Part shown: positions 7,489 to 15,442 of the stretch, piece by piece | Layout: each line of letters starts with the position of its first letter | Position numbering within the stretch: the first letter of the stretch is position 1 | Assembly (NCBI GenBank): GCA_036504075.1 | Contig: DASXVX010000072.1 | Coordinates: forward strand, 62,001-126,000 | DNA from: DASXVX01 sp036504075 | GTDB taxonomy: Bacteria; Bacillota; Sulfobacillia; Symbiobacteriales; Symbiobacteriaceae | Length of the DNA: 64,000 nt | Reading direction: 5' to 3' | Notes under the pieces: generated by a model | Database searches by the model: none | What the model was told of the DNA's origin: nothing | What the model saw: the letters and a program-made list of their open reading frames with translations, nothing else | Translations under genes and position numbers: made by a program

Positions 7489-7788
7489 ATGCTCAAACGC
7501 AGACGGGCAGAACCGGCTCATGATCTGGCAGCCAACTGTCACGTTGAGGACCGGCGGCCGTGTGATATCGCTGTTTCAGTCGGATATGCCCGCGACCTGG
7601 CCCGGGATGCTGGTATTCCGGCGCCCGAGCTGGACCGGCTGCTGGCGACCGGTGCCTACCATGACGAGGGCGAAATCAAACAGGCCCTCCAGGCGACTCG
7701 AAGCCGCCTGCCTGATTCGGCACGCGGCGAGGCCGACGCTGTGATCGGCTATCTCTGGCCCGCGGCGGCAGCGAAAAAGGGCGGCTAG
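7489..7788 (+). CDS. Hypothetical protein, 99 aa
   Basis: The ATG at 7489 follows GGAGGGAGACAT, 15 bp after the protease stop, so it is probably cotranscribed. The N-terminus is basic and the rest is helical and charged (E/R/A-rich), with no membrane segment. No family is recognised. Confidence 0.6.
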   Translation: MLKRRRAEPAHDLAANCHVEDRRPCDIAVSVGYARDLARDAGIPAPELDRLLATGAYHDEGEIKQALQATRSRLPDSARGEADAVIGYLWPAAAAKKGG

Positions 7789-7834
7789 TTTCCAGCCTAT
7801 AATAAGCCCAGAAACGTTGAAGGAGGGGAATTGC

Positions 7835-7960
7835 GTGGCTAAGACCGATTTCCAGAAGTGTGTCGCCGAGAAGATTCGCGGCAAGGGTGGGAGCCAGTCT
7901 GCCGTTCAGAACCGCCTCGGCAAGGCGGCCAAGGGGTGCGCCAAGAAGCACGGCAAGTAG
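7835..7960 (+). CDS. Small basic protein with two cysteines, 41 aa
   Basis: The GTG at 7835 follows AAGGAGGGG. The peptide is about one quarter Lys plus Arg, with cysteines at positions 9 and 35 that could pair. Its central GKGGSQSAVQNRLGKAAKG stretch looks like a nucleic-acid-binding helix. It is the last gene of the plus-strand operon, before a strong terminator. A small virion DNA-condensing protein would fit, but this is inference. Confidence 0.55.
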   Translation: MAKTDFQKCVAEKIRGKGGSQSAVQNRLGKAAKGCAKKHGK

Positions 7961-7986
7961 CCGAATTGGCGCTCCACATCTCCAAC

Positions 7987-8024
7987 GCACAGCCCCCGGA
8001 GTTACTCCGGGGGCTGTGCCTTTT
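7987..8024. terminator. Bidirectional terminator between convergent genes
   Basis: A 15-bp stem (GCACAGCCCCCGGAG with CTCCGGGGGCTGTGC) has a four-base loop and is followed by TTTTCTTC on the plus strand. It ends the protease operon. The stop codon of the minus-strand methyltransferase gene lies inside the stem. Confidence 0.85.
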
Positions 8025-8736
8025 CTTCTGCCTGGTCAGTGGCGATTAACGCGAACTGCGCCCCGACCCGCTTCATACGGGCCAGTGCGCCCGCTAAGTT
8101 GCCCGGATCCAGCTCCCAACCGACAAAGCGCCTCCCTGTCCTCCAGCATGCCTCGGCGACAGGCGCAGACCCCATAAAGGGATCGATCACGCGGTCGCCC
8201 CGATCTGTGAACGGGACCATGGCCCGAGTAACCAGGTCGACCGGCTTCTCGCAAACATGGAGCCGCTTATTCGTAGGTGGGCGAGGAATGGGCCAGATAT
8301 CTGGCGGCCGATGAGCTGGTATCGGCGGGGGCCGATGTCCATTAATCATGAGATAGACAAACTCATGCCGCGATCGGACCCAGTATCCCGGTCCAATATG
8401 CACCTTGTCCCAGACGATGCAGGCCTTCAGGGTAAAGTGAGCCTTGAGCACCGGAAGGATCTGATCGGATGTCGACCACCCGCCGCAAACATGCAGCACC
8501 GCCCCGGGTTTCAATAGTCGTTGCAACTGGCCGAAGGCGGCGTCCATCAACTCCTGGTACTGTGACACCGGCAAATGGTCATTTCGGACACCTGGGAGTA
8601 AGTTCTTCTTCCGGTGGCCCGACTGATAATTAACGTTGTAAGGCGGATCCGTGAAACAGTAGTCAAAGCTACGATCAGGCAACAGCCGCATCCCGCTGAT
8701 GCAATCCCCGAGATGTAGATGTATATCAGATTCCAT
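8002..8736 (-). CDS. DNA methyltransferase (beta-class, N6-A or N4-C)
   Basis: The 244-aa protein has the catalytic motif TDPPYN (29-34) before the AdoMet-binding motif DPFMGS (185-190), the order of the beta class. The length is normal for a stand-alone phage methyltransferase. No restriction gene is adjacent, so it probably acts as an orphan enzyme that protects or marks viral DNA. A second beta-class enzyme lies at 33080-33829. It shares the motif layout but differs widely elsewhere. Confidence 0.85.
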   Translation of the reverse strand: MESDIHLHLGDCISGMRLLPDRSFDYCFTDPPYNVNYQSGHRKKNLLPGVRNDHLPVSQYQELMDAAFGQLQRLLKPGAVLHVCGGWSTSDQILPVLKAHFTLKACIVWDKVHIGPGYWVRSRHEFVYLMINGHRPPPIPAHRPPDIWPIPRPPTNKRLHVCEKPVDLVTRAMVPFTDRGDRVIDPFMGSAPVAEACWRTGRRFVGWELDPGNLAGALARMKRVGAQFALIATDQAEEKAQPPE

Positions 8737-8779
8737 CCGTAGGTCTCCCTAGTGTGAGTAGTTCAGAAACCAGTGCGCC

Positions 8780-9829
8780 CTAAAGTGCGCCATCACTTGA
8801 TGCTCTCGCCCGCTGGGCCATGTTTGCCAACACCTGCCGGTCGAATGCCACTCGGATCGCCCGATACTCCTGGGCAAGCCCGGCGGCCGTCGCCGGGTCA
8901 AGCGGGGGCGTCAGGGCCACCACGGCGCCCTGCAGTCGGGCGGCGATGAATTCAAGCGCTGCCAGCTCATAGCTGCTGCTGACGAGCCTGTGACGGGCCT
9001 CCCGCATCGTCGGGCCGGCCAGGCGCGCCTCCTCGTGCTGCGACTCTGGCAGCCCGGCCAGGATGCGCTGCAGCCCCTCAGGGGACAGGATCATGCGCTC
9101 GGCATAGTTCATGCAGTCCTCGGTCAGCCGGACCCGCCTGGCAACCTCCTGGCGGTCTGCGTCGGTTGCTCGGGGGGACCTGGCGAAGCGGAGCGCCTCG
9201 TCCACGGATGCCCAGGCCAGGACGACGTGGCGGGGCGCCGCCGGCGTCCTGGCGATCAGGGCACGCACCTGGGGCGTAATCGCTTCGATCGCCGCCCGGT
9301 CATCCGGCCGGGCCCTCTGCATTTTCGGCGGCTCCCAGTCCAGGGCGTCCATGATGGCGGCCTCCCCCACCACCCGGGCGAACTGCACCCGGGCGCCGCA
9401 CTCGTCGCTGGCGGAGGCCAGGCGGGCGCCCTCGTCAGCTGCCACAGCCATTGTCGACAGGTGCGACCGTGTGCAGGGGACGCAGGCGATGGCCAGGTTC
9501 TCGACCTCCTCGGCATAGCTGCCGGCCACGTCTGCCGGTCTCACCGTGGCCGAGGGGCCGGGCGGCGCCGGAGTGAAGGGGAGCGGCGATGGCACGGTGG
9601 ACATGCTCCCGGGCGAAAGAGACGGCAGGATCCGAGCCGGCCCGGGCGCCACCTGCGGGAGCGACGGAAGCGCCGGCAGGCTGCGCAGCTGAGGCAATGC
9701 CTGTGACGTCATATGTGACGTCGATTGTGACGGCTCCTGGTCATTGCCGCTGCCCCTGCGAGCCCCCCTGAGGCTCAGGAGGCCGCCGGCCAGGCCCATC
9801 AGCGGGAGAAACGGGTTCTGCTGCGACAT
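8780..9829 (-). CDS. Probable virion-associated protein, 349 aa
   Basis: The ATG at 9829 follows GGGGTGATGATCC. The N-terminus has a short hydrophobic stretch (FLPLMGLAGGLLSL), then a Pro/Ser/Thr-rich linker up to about residue 105, then a long helical domain with four conserved-looking cysteines early on (IACVPCTRSH and ASDECGARV). The layout of hydrophobic start, linker and compact domain matches its neighbours in the particle module. No family is recognised. Confidence 0.6.
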   Translation of the reverse strand: MSQQNPFLPLMGLAGGLLSLRGARRGSGNDQEPSQSTSHMTSQALPQLRSLPALPSLPQVAPGPARILPSLSPGSMSTVPSPLPFTPAPPGPSATVRPADVAGSYAEEVENLAIACVPCTRSHLSTMAVAADEGARLASASDECGARVQFARVVGEAAIMDALDWEPPKMQRARPDDRAAIEAITPQVRALIARTPAAPRHVVLAWASVDEALRFARSPRATDADRQEVARRVRLTEDCMNYAERMILSPEGLQRILAGLPESQHEEARLAGPTMREARHRLVSSSYELAALEFIAARLQGAVVALTPPLDPATAAGLAQEYRAIRVAFDRQVLANMAQRARASSDGAL

Positions 9830-9835
9830 GGATCA

Positions 9836-10195
9836 TCACCCCGCAATGGGAGGCTCAGGGGTAGTCTCAGCCGGAGTTGCTGGGGCGGGCGCACCTTCTG
9901 CCTTATCGTCCGACGTGCCGGTGACTTTCATGGACCGAACCATCTTCTGCATCTGCTCCATGAGGGCGTCGACAACGGCTCCCCGGGAGACAGGGTTGCA
10001 CATGCCGGCAGCCATTTGGCCGGTAATGTTTACGGAAACGTCCAGCAGGGTCACCTGAGCCTTCTGGAAGGACCCCTTCATGGTAATCTGGTTCGTGTCC
10101 TGGTTCATCTGCAGTTCGGCATGGATCTGAGTCTCATTCCAACGGTAGTCGAGGGCACCCTCATCCAAGGTACGGGTCTCAGCATTCTGCTCCAC
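9836..10195 (-). CDS. Hypothetical protein, 119 aa
   Basis: The GTG at 10195 is well spaced from GGAGGTGGC. An in-frame TTG at 10210 would overlap that ribosome binding site, so the shorter form is preferred. The protein starts with beta-strand-like alternation, then has an amphipathic helix and an acidic Pro/Ala/Thr tail. It ends 6 bp before the 349-aa gene, which suggests an operon. Confidence 0.55.
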   Translation of the reverse strand: MEQNAETRTLDEGALDYRWNETQIHAELQMNQDTNQITMKGSFQKAQVTLLDVSVNITGQMAAGMCNPVSRGAVVDALMEQMQKMVRSMKVTGTSDDKAEGAPAPATPAETTPEPPIAG

Positions 10196-10250
10196 GTACG
10201 CCACCTCCAACGGTATTGGTTCGATTCCAGTATCCTAGATGGTGGAGGCG

Positions 10251-11108
10251 ATGAAATTGACTGCCGCTGAAGCACTCGCACGTTATGAACGGGAGGCCGG
10301 GCCAAAATTCGCGGCCATCGTGGAGCGGTACCTGCGCTGGGGCGGTACCCAGGCTGATGCTGCATTCGCCCGGTACCTGCGCCACCTGGAACAGGAGGAG
10401 CACCTGGCGCCGGGCACAGTGGACCTGCACCGCCGGACTATCCAGGCGTTCTACCGGCATTTCCGCCAGGAATCGCCGCAAGTGCGCGGATGGCACTACG
10501 ATCCGCATGACGCGTCCCGGCCGGCGCTGAGTTCGGACCTGATCACTCGCCTGATCCAGGCGGCCCGAGGCGGCGACCTGACCGGCCGGCAGAGTGCCCT
10601 CCTGGCCATGTCGAGCACATACGGGATGCGCGCAGGGGAACTGGCGGCGCTCGGTCCCGAAGACGTCGACCTGGCCGGCGCCCGGGTGTACATCCGCACA
10701 CTAAAGGGCGGCACGCCACGCTGGTGCTGGCTGCCGCCCGAGATCCAACCGTATGTCGATCTGGAATGGTCCCGGTGCACACCCAATAGCGTGGAGAAGA
10801 CGTTTGATAACCTGTGGTCGGCCGTCAGCGACATCGAAAAACCGCAGCGAACCAACTGGCATTCTTGCCGGCGGGCGCTCGTGCGCGACCTGGTCGCCGG
10901 CGGTGTGCCCGAGGGATCGGTGGCCAGGTTCCTGCGCTGGGCCAACGGCGGCGCCCGCGGATCGGAAAAAATGGTAGCCCTGTACTCGAAGCCGAGCGAT
11001 GATGTCGGGGTCGAGGGGGTTACCAGGGCCAGAATGGAGGACGAGGGCGGCCGCGAGTTTGATGCGCTGGTCTGGGATTCGCATCCGTATTTACGACTGT
11101 GGGTCTGA
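10251..11108 (+). CDS. Tyrosine recombinase inside the particle module
   Basis: The 285-aa protein has the tyrosine recombinase catalytic set: Arg127 in GMRAGE, Lys152 in LKGG, His204-x-x-Arg207 in WHSCRR, Trp230 in the usual His/Trp position and Tyr245 in MVALYS. An N-terminal SAM-like core-binding region (about 15-80) precedes it. The ATG at 10251 follows GGTGGAGG. It is the only plus-strand gene in about 16 kb of minus-strand genes. It lies far from the att site and is clearly distinct from the integrase at 51059. Genome multimer resolution, circularisation or site-specific inversion are possible jobs. Confidence 0.75.
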   Translation: MKLTAAEALARYEREAGPKFAAIVERYLRWGGTQADAAFARYLRHLEQEEHLAPGTVDLHRRTIQAFYRHFRQESPQVRGWHYDPHDASRPALSSDLITRLIQAARGGDLTGRQSALLAMSSTYGMRAGELAALGPEDVDLAGARVYIRTLKGGTPRWCWLPPEIQPYVDLEWSRCTPNSVEKTFDNLWSAVSDIEKPQRTNWHSCRRALVRDLVAGGVPEGSVARFLRWANGGARGSEKMVALYSKPSDDVGVEGVTRARMEDEGGREFDALVWDSHPYLRLWV

Positions 11109-11711
11109 TTCGCCCTCCAGCTCCCGGACGCCGGCGATCAGGGCGGCCAGCCCCAGTACGCCGAGCAGGGCGATACCCACCGTAAGCCCGACGCGTGAGA
11201 ACGAAAACCCGAGGAACGATCCGGGTTGAGGTAATGGAGCGGCTGACGACTGCCGAGTGGCGGTCACGGCCGCTCTTGCCTGCTCCCAGTAGGACCGCCA
11301 GACGCCGTTGCCGTCACCGGCGTCATGGTCCCCACCATCCTGACTCCACCAGACCGTCCAGGGTCGCAGGGCGCTCAGCGGGTATTCCTGGGCCTCACCA
11401 ATCAGTACCGACGCCGCCCGGGCACAGTTCGCCGGAATCATGAGCCAGGCAGACCAAGCACACGGACTATCCAGCCTGGTGGCCCGGGCCAGGTAGTCGT
11501 AGTGAGCGGCCATGTTGAACTGCCAAAGGCCATAGGAGGCGTACCCCCCGCACTTGTATTGGCTGTCCACCTGCAGGTCGCCGGCCGCATCATCTCGCCA
11601 GCCGCTCTCGGCCCCGGCGATTGCCACCATGACCGTCGGGAGATCCATGCCGCCGACGGTCCGACCATCCCACCGGGCGACAGCCGCGGTAGCTGCATTC
11701 TGGATCGACAT
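11091..11711 (-). CDS. Membrane-anchored lytic transglycosylase-like protein
   Basis: The 206-aa protein has a lysozyme-like N-terminal domain with the candidate catalytic Glu in AGAESGW (about residue 34), followed by the ASYGLWQFN motif of SLT/goose-type folds. A C-terminal membrane helix (about 172-192) holds it in a membrane. Virion-borne enzymes of this kind open a local hole in the wall during entry. Its 3' end overlaps that of the recombinase gene by 18 bp, tail to tail. The ATG at 11711 follows GGAGGG. Confidence 0.7.
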   Translation of the reverse strand: MSIQNAATAAVARWDGRTVGGMDLPTVMVAIAGAESGWRDDAAGDLQVDSQYKCGGYASYGLWQFNMAAHYDYLARATRLDSPCAWSAWLMIPANCARAASVLIGEAQEYPLSALRPWTVWWSQDGGDHDAGDGNGVWRSYWEQARAAVTATRQSSAAPLPQPGSFLGFSFSRVGLTVGIALLGVLGLAALIAGVRELEGESDPQS

Positions 11712-11714
11712 GGG

Positions 11715-12674
11715 CTATCCCTCCGGTTTCGTGGGCCGGTGGAGGAGCAGGGCGGCGCCAGCTACGAGGGCCAGGCCACCGCCGATCAGGGCGACTCGCT
11801 CGGCTGGCGACCGGCTGCCCCACCAGGTCGATGGATGATCAGATGAGCTGGCGGGCGCCGGCGGAATGCCAGCATCAGGAGGAGTTCCGGTTCCGGGGTC
11901 ATTGCCAGTGGTTGGCGGAATGTCAGGCGGTACCCAGGGAGGACCCTCGGGCGTTCCGCCGCCGGCCGGATTCCAATACGGGAGGGCCAGCAGCCAGTGG
12001 ATGAACCGGGCGTAGCCCTCAGGAGTCACGCACGGGCCATCGGGGCGGCCATAGGCCCAAATGTACCAGCCCTTTCCGACTCGGATGGCAAAACTCGCGT
12101 ACGTATACTGGTCAAAGCCGCCCCATTTTTCTCCCGACGCCCGTTCCTCGCTGAGGTTCGGCCAAAACCCGCCACCATCGGCCAGCAGATCATCCTGCCA
12201 GGGCGCTACCAAGAGGTCGGTGTTGATCGACAGACCGACCGGGTACCGGTAGCGCGTCTGGTGCGGCGGTTCGAAGGCCAGCAGCGGCGTTATGCGGCCG
12301 TCAGCACCAGTGGGCTGCGAACCGGCTAACAGCCGATTGTTGGCTGCACGGACGAACTGGGCAAAACGCCCCGACTCCCAGATGATTGGCTGACCGAACG
12401 TCCACCATTCCGCCTTGTAGTAGAGCGGCCAACCACAGTAGTCAATCCAGATTGTAGGCCGGCCGCCCCCGGTCTTGAGAGTGGAGGCCAGATCCTCCGG
12501 CCGCCGGTCTATGACCTGCCCATTCTCATTTAGAAGGATGTTGTAACCGGCCAGCAGCGAATCCTGCGCCAGAAGGGCATAGAGCCTGCCCCAACTGTCG
12601 TCGCTGGCCGTAGTGTTACCGTCGTAGAGCGGGATGGCGAGACTACGATACTGGTTCAAGATTTGGATGGACAC
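11715..12674 (-). CDS. Membrane-anchored protein with large N-terminal domain, 319 aa
   Basis: The GTG start at 12674 follows AGAGGGGGG. Residues 1-225 form a Trp/Tyr-rich globular domain (for example WIDYCGWPLYY and WYIWAYG). A Gly/Pro/Thr linker (about 228-280) and one membrane helix near the C-terminus (about 293-312) follow. The domain has an alpha/beta, hydrolase-like feel, but no catalytic motif can be named. It has the same anchor-linker-domain plan as its neighbours and stands 3 bp before the transglycosylase-like gene. Confidence 0.6.
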   Translation of the reverse strand: MSIQILNQYRSLAIPLYDGNTTASDDSWGRLYALLAQDSLLAGYNILLNENGQVIDRRPEDLASTLKTGGGRPTIWIDYCGWPLYYKAEWWTFGQPIIWESGRFAQFVRAANNRLLAGSQPTGADGRITPLLAFEPPHQTRYRYPVGLSINTDLLVAPWQDDLLADGGGFWPNLSEERASGEKWGGFDQYTYASFAIRVGKGWYIWAYGRPDGPCVTPEGYARFIHWLLALPYWNPAGGGTPEGPPWVPPDIPPTTGNDPGTGTPPDAGIPPAPASSSDHPSTWWGSRSPAERVALIGGGLALVAGAALLLHRPTKPEG

Positions 12675-12695
12675 CTGGCGCCCCCCTCTCAGAAA

Positions 12696-13235
12696 TTACC
12701 CGAGAGTCGAACCTCTGGCCAGAGCACTGCGCGGGCCGGCGCCGGCCGCATTCAAGGCCTCGATGCTGACCGAGTAGGGCGAGTTCCATGCCAACCCAGC
12801 GATGTCAACGCTCGTGCCGATCGTGGTGGCCACAACCTGCTCCGGGGTGGATTGATATGCCGGATGAATAACCCGATACAGGGCCGCCCCGGGCACCGGC
12901 TGCCATGCCACGCGCACGGCGCTGGTAGAAATGCCGGTGACCGATACGCCGGTGGGTGCTGCCGGCAGGGTAGGCAGGGACGGCGCTGGAGTCACCGGGG
13001 GCGGGGTGACGGGGAACGGCGTGCCGGAAGGCGGAAGCGGAGTGATGGGGTTAGGGATGACCGGAGACGGAGTCACCGGAGTGGAGCCGGTATACGGCGG
13101 CGGGGTCATGGGCAAGGTCCCACCGGCTGCCGGAATGCCGGCATTCTGGCGCTTAATAAGCAGAAATGCACCAGCACCCACAGCCACAGCGGCTGCCGCT
13201 GCTGCTCCTATCGTCAACAGGTCTTGTTTCAACAT
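12696..13235 (-). CDS. Membrane-anchored fibronectin type III protein, 179 aa
   Basis: The ATG at 13235 follows AGAGGTGATT. An N-terminal membrane helix (about 8-28) is followed by a Pro/Thr-rich stalk with repeated TP-containing units (about 40-90). The C-terminal FnIII domain (about 92-176) has the typical 'VAWQPVPGAALYRV' strand pattern. FnIII domains in phages usually decorate surface structures and bind carbohydrates. Here it would project from a membrane. Confidence 0.7.
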   Translation of the reverse strand: MLKQDLLTIGAAAAAAVAVGAGAFLLIKRQNAGIPAAGGTLPMTPPPYTGSTPVTPSPVIPNPITPLPPSGTPFPVTPPPVTPAPSLPTLPAAPTGVSVTGISTSAVRVAWQPVPGAALYRVIHPAYQSTPEQVVATTIGTSVDIAGLAWNSPYSVSIEALNAAGAGPRSALARGSTLG

Positions 13236-13299
13236 AATCACCTCTGTGAAAATGGCGGGCTACCCGCCGAACTGATCGGTCCGGGCTCAAGGCTACCTC

Positions 13300-14205
13300 T
13301 CAGACCCGTACATACGCACCGTTGACGACCTTGGCGGGACCGCCCGGCTGTACCTGTCCGCTCCGGAGAACCGTGACGAAAGTGGGTGTGCCGGCGATGA
13401 TCCGGACCTCTCTGGACACCGGCTCGCTCGGATCACCAGCAATTTCCGGCTTGCCGCTGATTGCACTGATATAGGTCGGTGCGGGCGGCGGGGACGGAGC
13501 GGTTGGCTTCGCTACGGCGGGCGGAGGAGGCGAAAGCGGCAGCGCCACAGATGCTGCAGATCCGGTCCGAGAAGTGGCCGCAGCACCTGGCTGAGTGGTG
13601 GAGATCAACCCGAGCACACGGCGTTCTACATCGTTCAGGGCTGCGACCAGGGCCGGATCAGCTCGCACCTGCTGTGGGTTTAACAGCTTCTTGGTCCCGT
13701 CCTTGTATTGAATCGTCAGCGTGCCGTCAGCCGCCATGCTGCGCCCGACAGAAGGATTGGTCTGTGGCCCGGTGATCAACTGGCCGGTGATAGAGTCCAC
13801 CCACCCGCTAACGCGCCCCGTCGTCTGTTCGTACTCAGCCCGCGAATATGCCTTGGATTCGCCCACGCGGTAGAAGTAGCCGCCGGAGTTGTACCAGTCG
13901 CCTGGCATCTGGCCGAGAATGGCCTTGGCGGCCTGGTCGTTTGTCGCCTTCTGCTCAGGCGTTGCCGGGACCGGCGCCGGTACGCTCGACCCCGGCACGA
14001 ACGGTGTCAGCGGTGCGGGCTGGACCTGCTGCGGGACAACCGGCTGCACCGGCATGGCCGCGGGCGGAACCTGGGCAAGAATGATCTGCGGAGCCGCCTG
14101 GTCAGTTGACGAACCACCCTTGCGGCCCAGCACGAGTGCCAGCGCGCCGCCCAGAACGCCTACCGCCGCCGCCCCGGCGACGCCCACTACTGCACTGCTT
14201 TTCAT
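13300..14205 (-). CDS. Membrane-anchored Pro-rich protein, 301 aa
   Basis: The ATG at 14205 follows GAGGGAGGGATC. A Gly/Ala membrane helix (about 5-28) precedes a Pro/Val/Gln stalk (about 40-90). A folded domain (about 95-215) contains GDWYNSGGYFYRVG and a KDGTKKLL strand. A second Pro-rich linker and a small beta-rich end follow. No family is recognised. It is one of five consecutive genes with the anchor-stalk-domain plan. Confidence 0.6.
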   Translation of the reverse strand: MKSSAVVGVAGAAAVGVLGGALALVLGRKGGSSTDQAAPQIILAQVPPAAMPVQPVVPQQVQPAPLTPFVPGSSVPAPVPATPEQKATNDQAAKAILGQMPGDWYNSGGYFYRVGESKAYSRAEYEQTTGRVSGWVDSITGQLITGPQTNPSVGRSMAADGTLTIQYKDGTKKLLNPQQVRADPALVAALNDVERRVLGLISTTQPGAAATSRTGSAASVALPLSPPPPAVAKPTAPSPPPAPTYISAISGKPEIAGDPSEPVSREVRIIAGTPTFVTVLRSGQVQPGGPAKVVNGAYVRV

Positions 14206-14314
14206 ACGGATCCCTCCCTCCGAGATAACGGAAACCCTCTCCACGAGCATAGCCGCTCTCGGAGAGGGGAGCGGGGACTGCCGCTCTGCCACCGGGCGGT
14301 CAGACCGTCGCAAG

Positions 14315-14347
14315 AAACAAAAACAGCCCGGCCACGTGGCCAGGCTG
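14315..14347 (-). terminator. Strong intrinsic terminator inside the particle module
   Basis: Stem CAGCC-GGCCAC / GTGGCC-GGCTG lies at 14324-14347 and is followed on the minus strand by TTTTTGTTTC. It lies after the 160-aa gene, so the genes to its left may need their own promoter or readthrough. Confidence 0.8.
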
Positions 14348-14367
14348 CTGTTGAGCGCCCTCAGACG

Positions 14368-14850
14368 CTATCTCCTCATGGCGGGCATTGGCGCTGACAT
14401 GATCTGGGCAACGGGCAGGGCCGGCCTTGGTCTGATCTCGTCGTAAGTGTCGACCTTTTCCACGGCATCCATACCGGTGCGCTGGGCCAACCTTGCGAGG
14501 GCAGCCAAGGCCGGACCGTTCGTCCGGAAGTACTCGTCCACCTGCACGCCTGGCCGGGCCTTCAGCCGATAGGTGAACTTGTACAGGTACCACATCTGAC
14601 CGCCGCTGGGGATCTGCACGACCGTCGGGTTCGACAGCGTGCCGGGCGCCGGGACCGGTGGCATCGGCTGCATGGATCGGTTGACCGGGGCTGGGAACGG
14701 CATGATGGTCGCTCGCCGCTGATCAGCCGCCGCGACGGCTCCCGCCTGGGTCTTCGGCGTGGACAGCAGCCAGGCCAGGAGGCCGACGATACCGGCGACA
14801 GCGGCGGCTCCAACGGCCAGCGACGTTCCAGTCGACGTTCCAGTCTTCAT
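14368..14850 (-). CDS. Membrane-anchored protein, 160 aa
   Basis: The ATG at 14850 follows TCTGGAGGTGACGAG. The N-terminal membrane helix (about 10-30) is followed by a Pro/Met-rich linker. A central domain has MWYLYKFTYRLKARPGVQVDEYF and ends in a Pro/Met-rich tail. The family is unknown. A strong terminator follows. Confidence 0.6.
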   Translation of the reverse strand: MKTGTSTGTSLAVGAAAVAGIVGLLAWLLSTPKTQAGAVAAADQRRATIMPFPAPVNRSMQPMPPVPAPGTLSNPTVVQIPSGGQMWYLYKFTYRLKARPGVQVDEYFRTNGPALAALARLAQRTGMDAVEKVDTYDEIRPRPALPVAQIMSAPMPAMRR

Positions 14851-14878
14851 CTCGTCACCTCCAGAGGGAGCGTAAGGC

Positions 14879-15430
14879 TCAGATGGTCGCCGGCAAGACA
14901 GGAGCCGCGAACAGTGCTTTCGCCGCCGCCCACTCTTCCCGGTACTGGGGGATACGGGGATCATTGGCCGCCAGCGAGGCGATCAGTGCGGCGTAGAAAT
15001 CGTCGATCCTGGGAATTGCGTCCGCCTGGACGATGGCCTGCAGGGCGGTCAGATCGGTGATCTCCTGGTGCAGACTGGCCACCTGCGCCTGAAGGGCGGC
15101 CCGCTGGTCGGCGTTGGGGTCCGGCTCTGGCTCGGGGGGTGCGGCTGGGAGGGCAGCGAGGGCGGCCTGGGCATCGGCCAGAGCGGCCTGCTTGTGTTTC
15201 AAACCGTCAGCCACCAAACTGGGAGCGGCCTTGGCGGCCTCTTTCGCAATCCACCGGGCACCCAGGGCCGGGCCGTAGCCGGAAGGATTGCCAGTCGGTT
15301 CGTTCAGCAGTTCGGGCCAGTACGCCACCTGGGTGGTGTACTGCTCATAGCCCTGCACGGCGACCGTGGCGAGGGCGTGACCGTCCGGCATCATCCCTGC
15401 GGGCTTCAACGTTACAGGTGTCGTCGGCAT
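14879..15430 (-). CDS. Coiled-coil hypothetical protein, 183 aa
   Basis: The ATG at 15430 follows AAGGAGGGAAC. The N-terminal region is beta-like with VAVQGYEQYTTQVAYWPEL. The middle (about 70-140) is an Ala/Gln/Glu-rich helix likely to form a coiled coil. It lies 12 bp after the repeat-rich spike-like gene and may act with it as a chaperone or tail-end partner. No family is recognised. Confidence 0.55.
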   Translation of the reverse strand: MPTTPVTLKPAGMMPDGHALATVAVQGYEQYTTQVAYWPELLNEPTGNPSGYGPALGARWIAKEAAKAAPSLVADGLKHKQAALADAQAALAALPAAPPEPEPDPNADQRAALQAQVASLHQEITDLTALQAIVQADAIPRIDDFYAALIASLAANDPRIPQYREEWAAAKALFAAPVLPATI

Positions 15431-15442
15431 GTTGTTCCCTCC

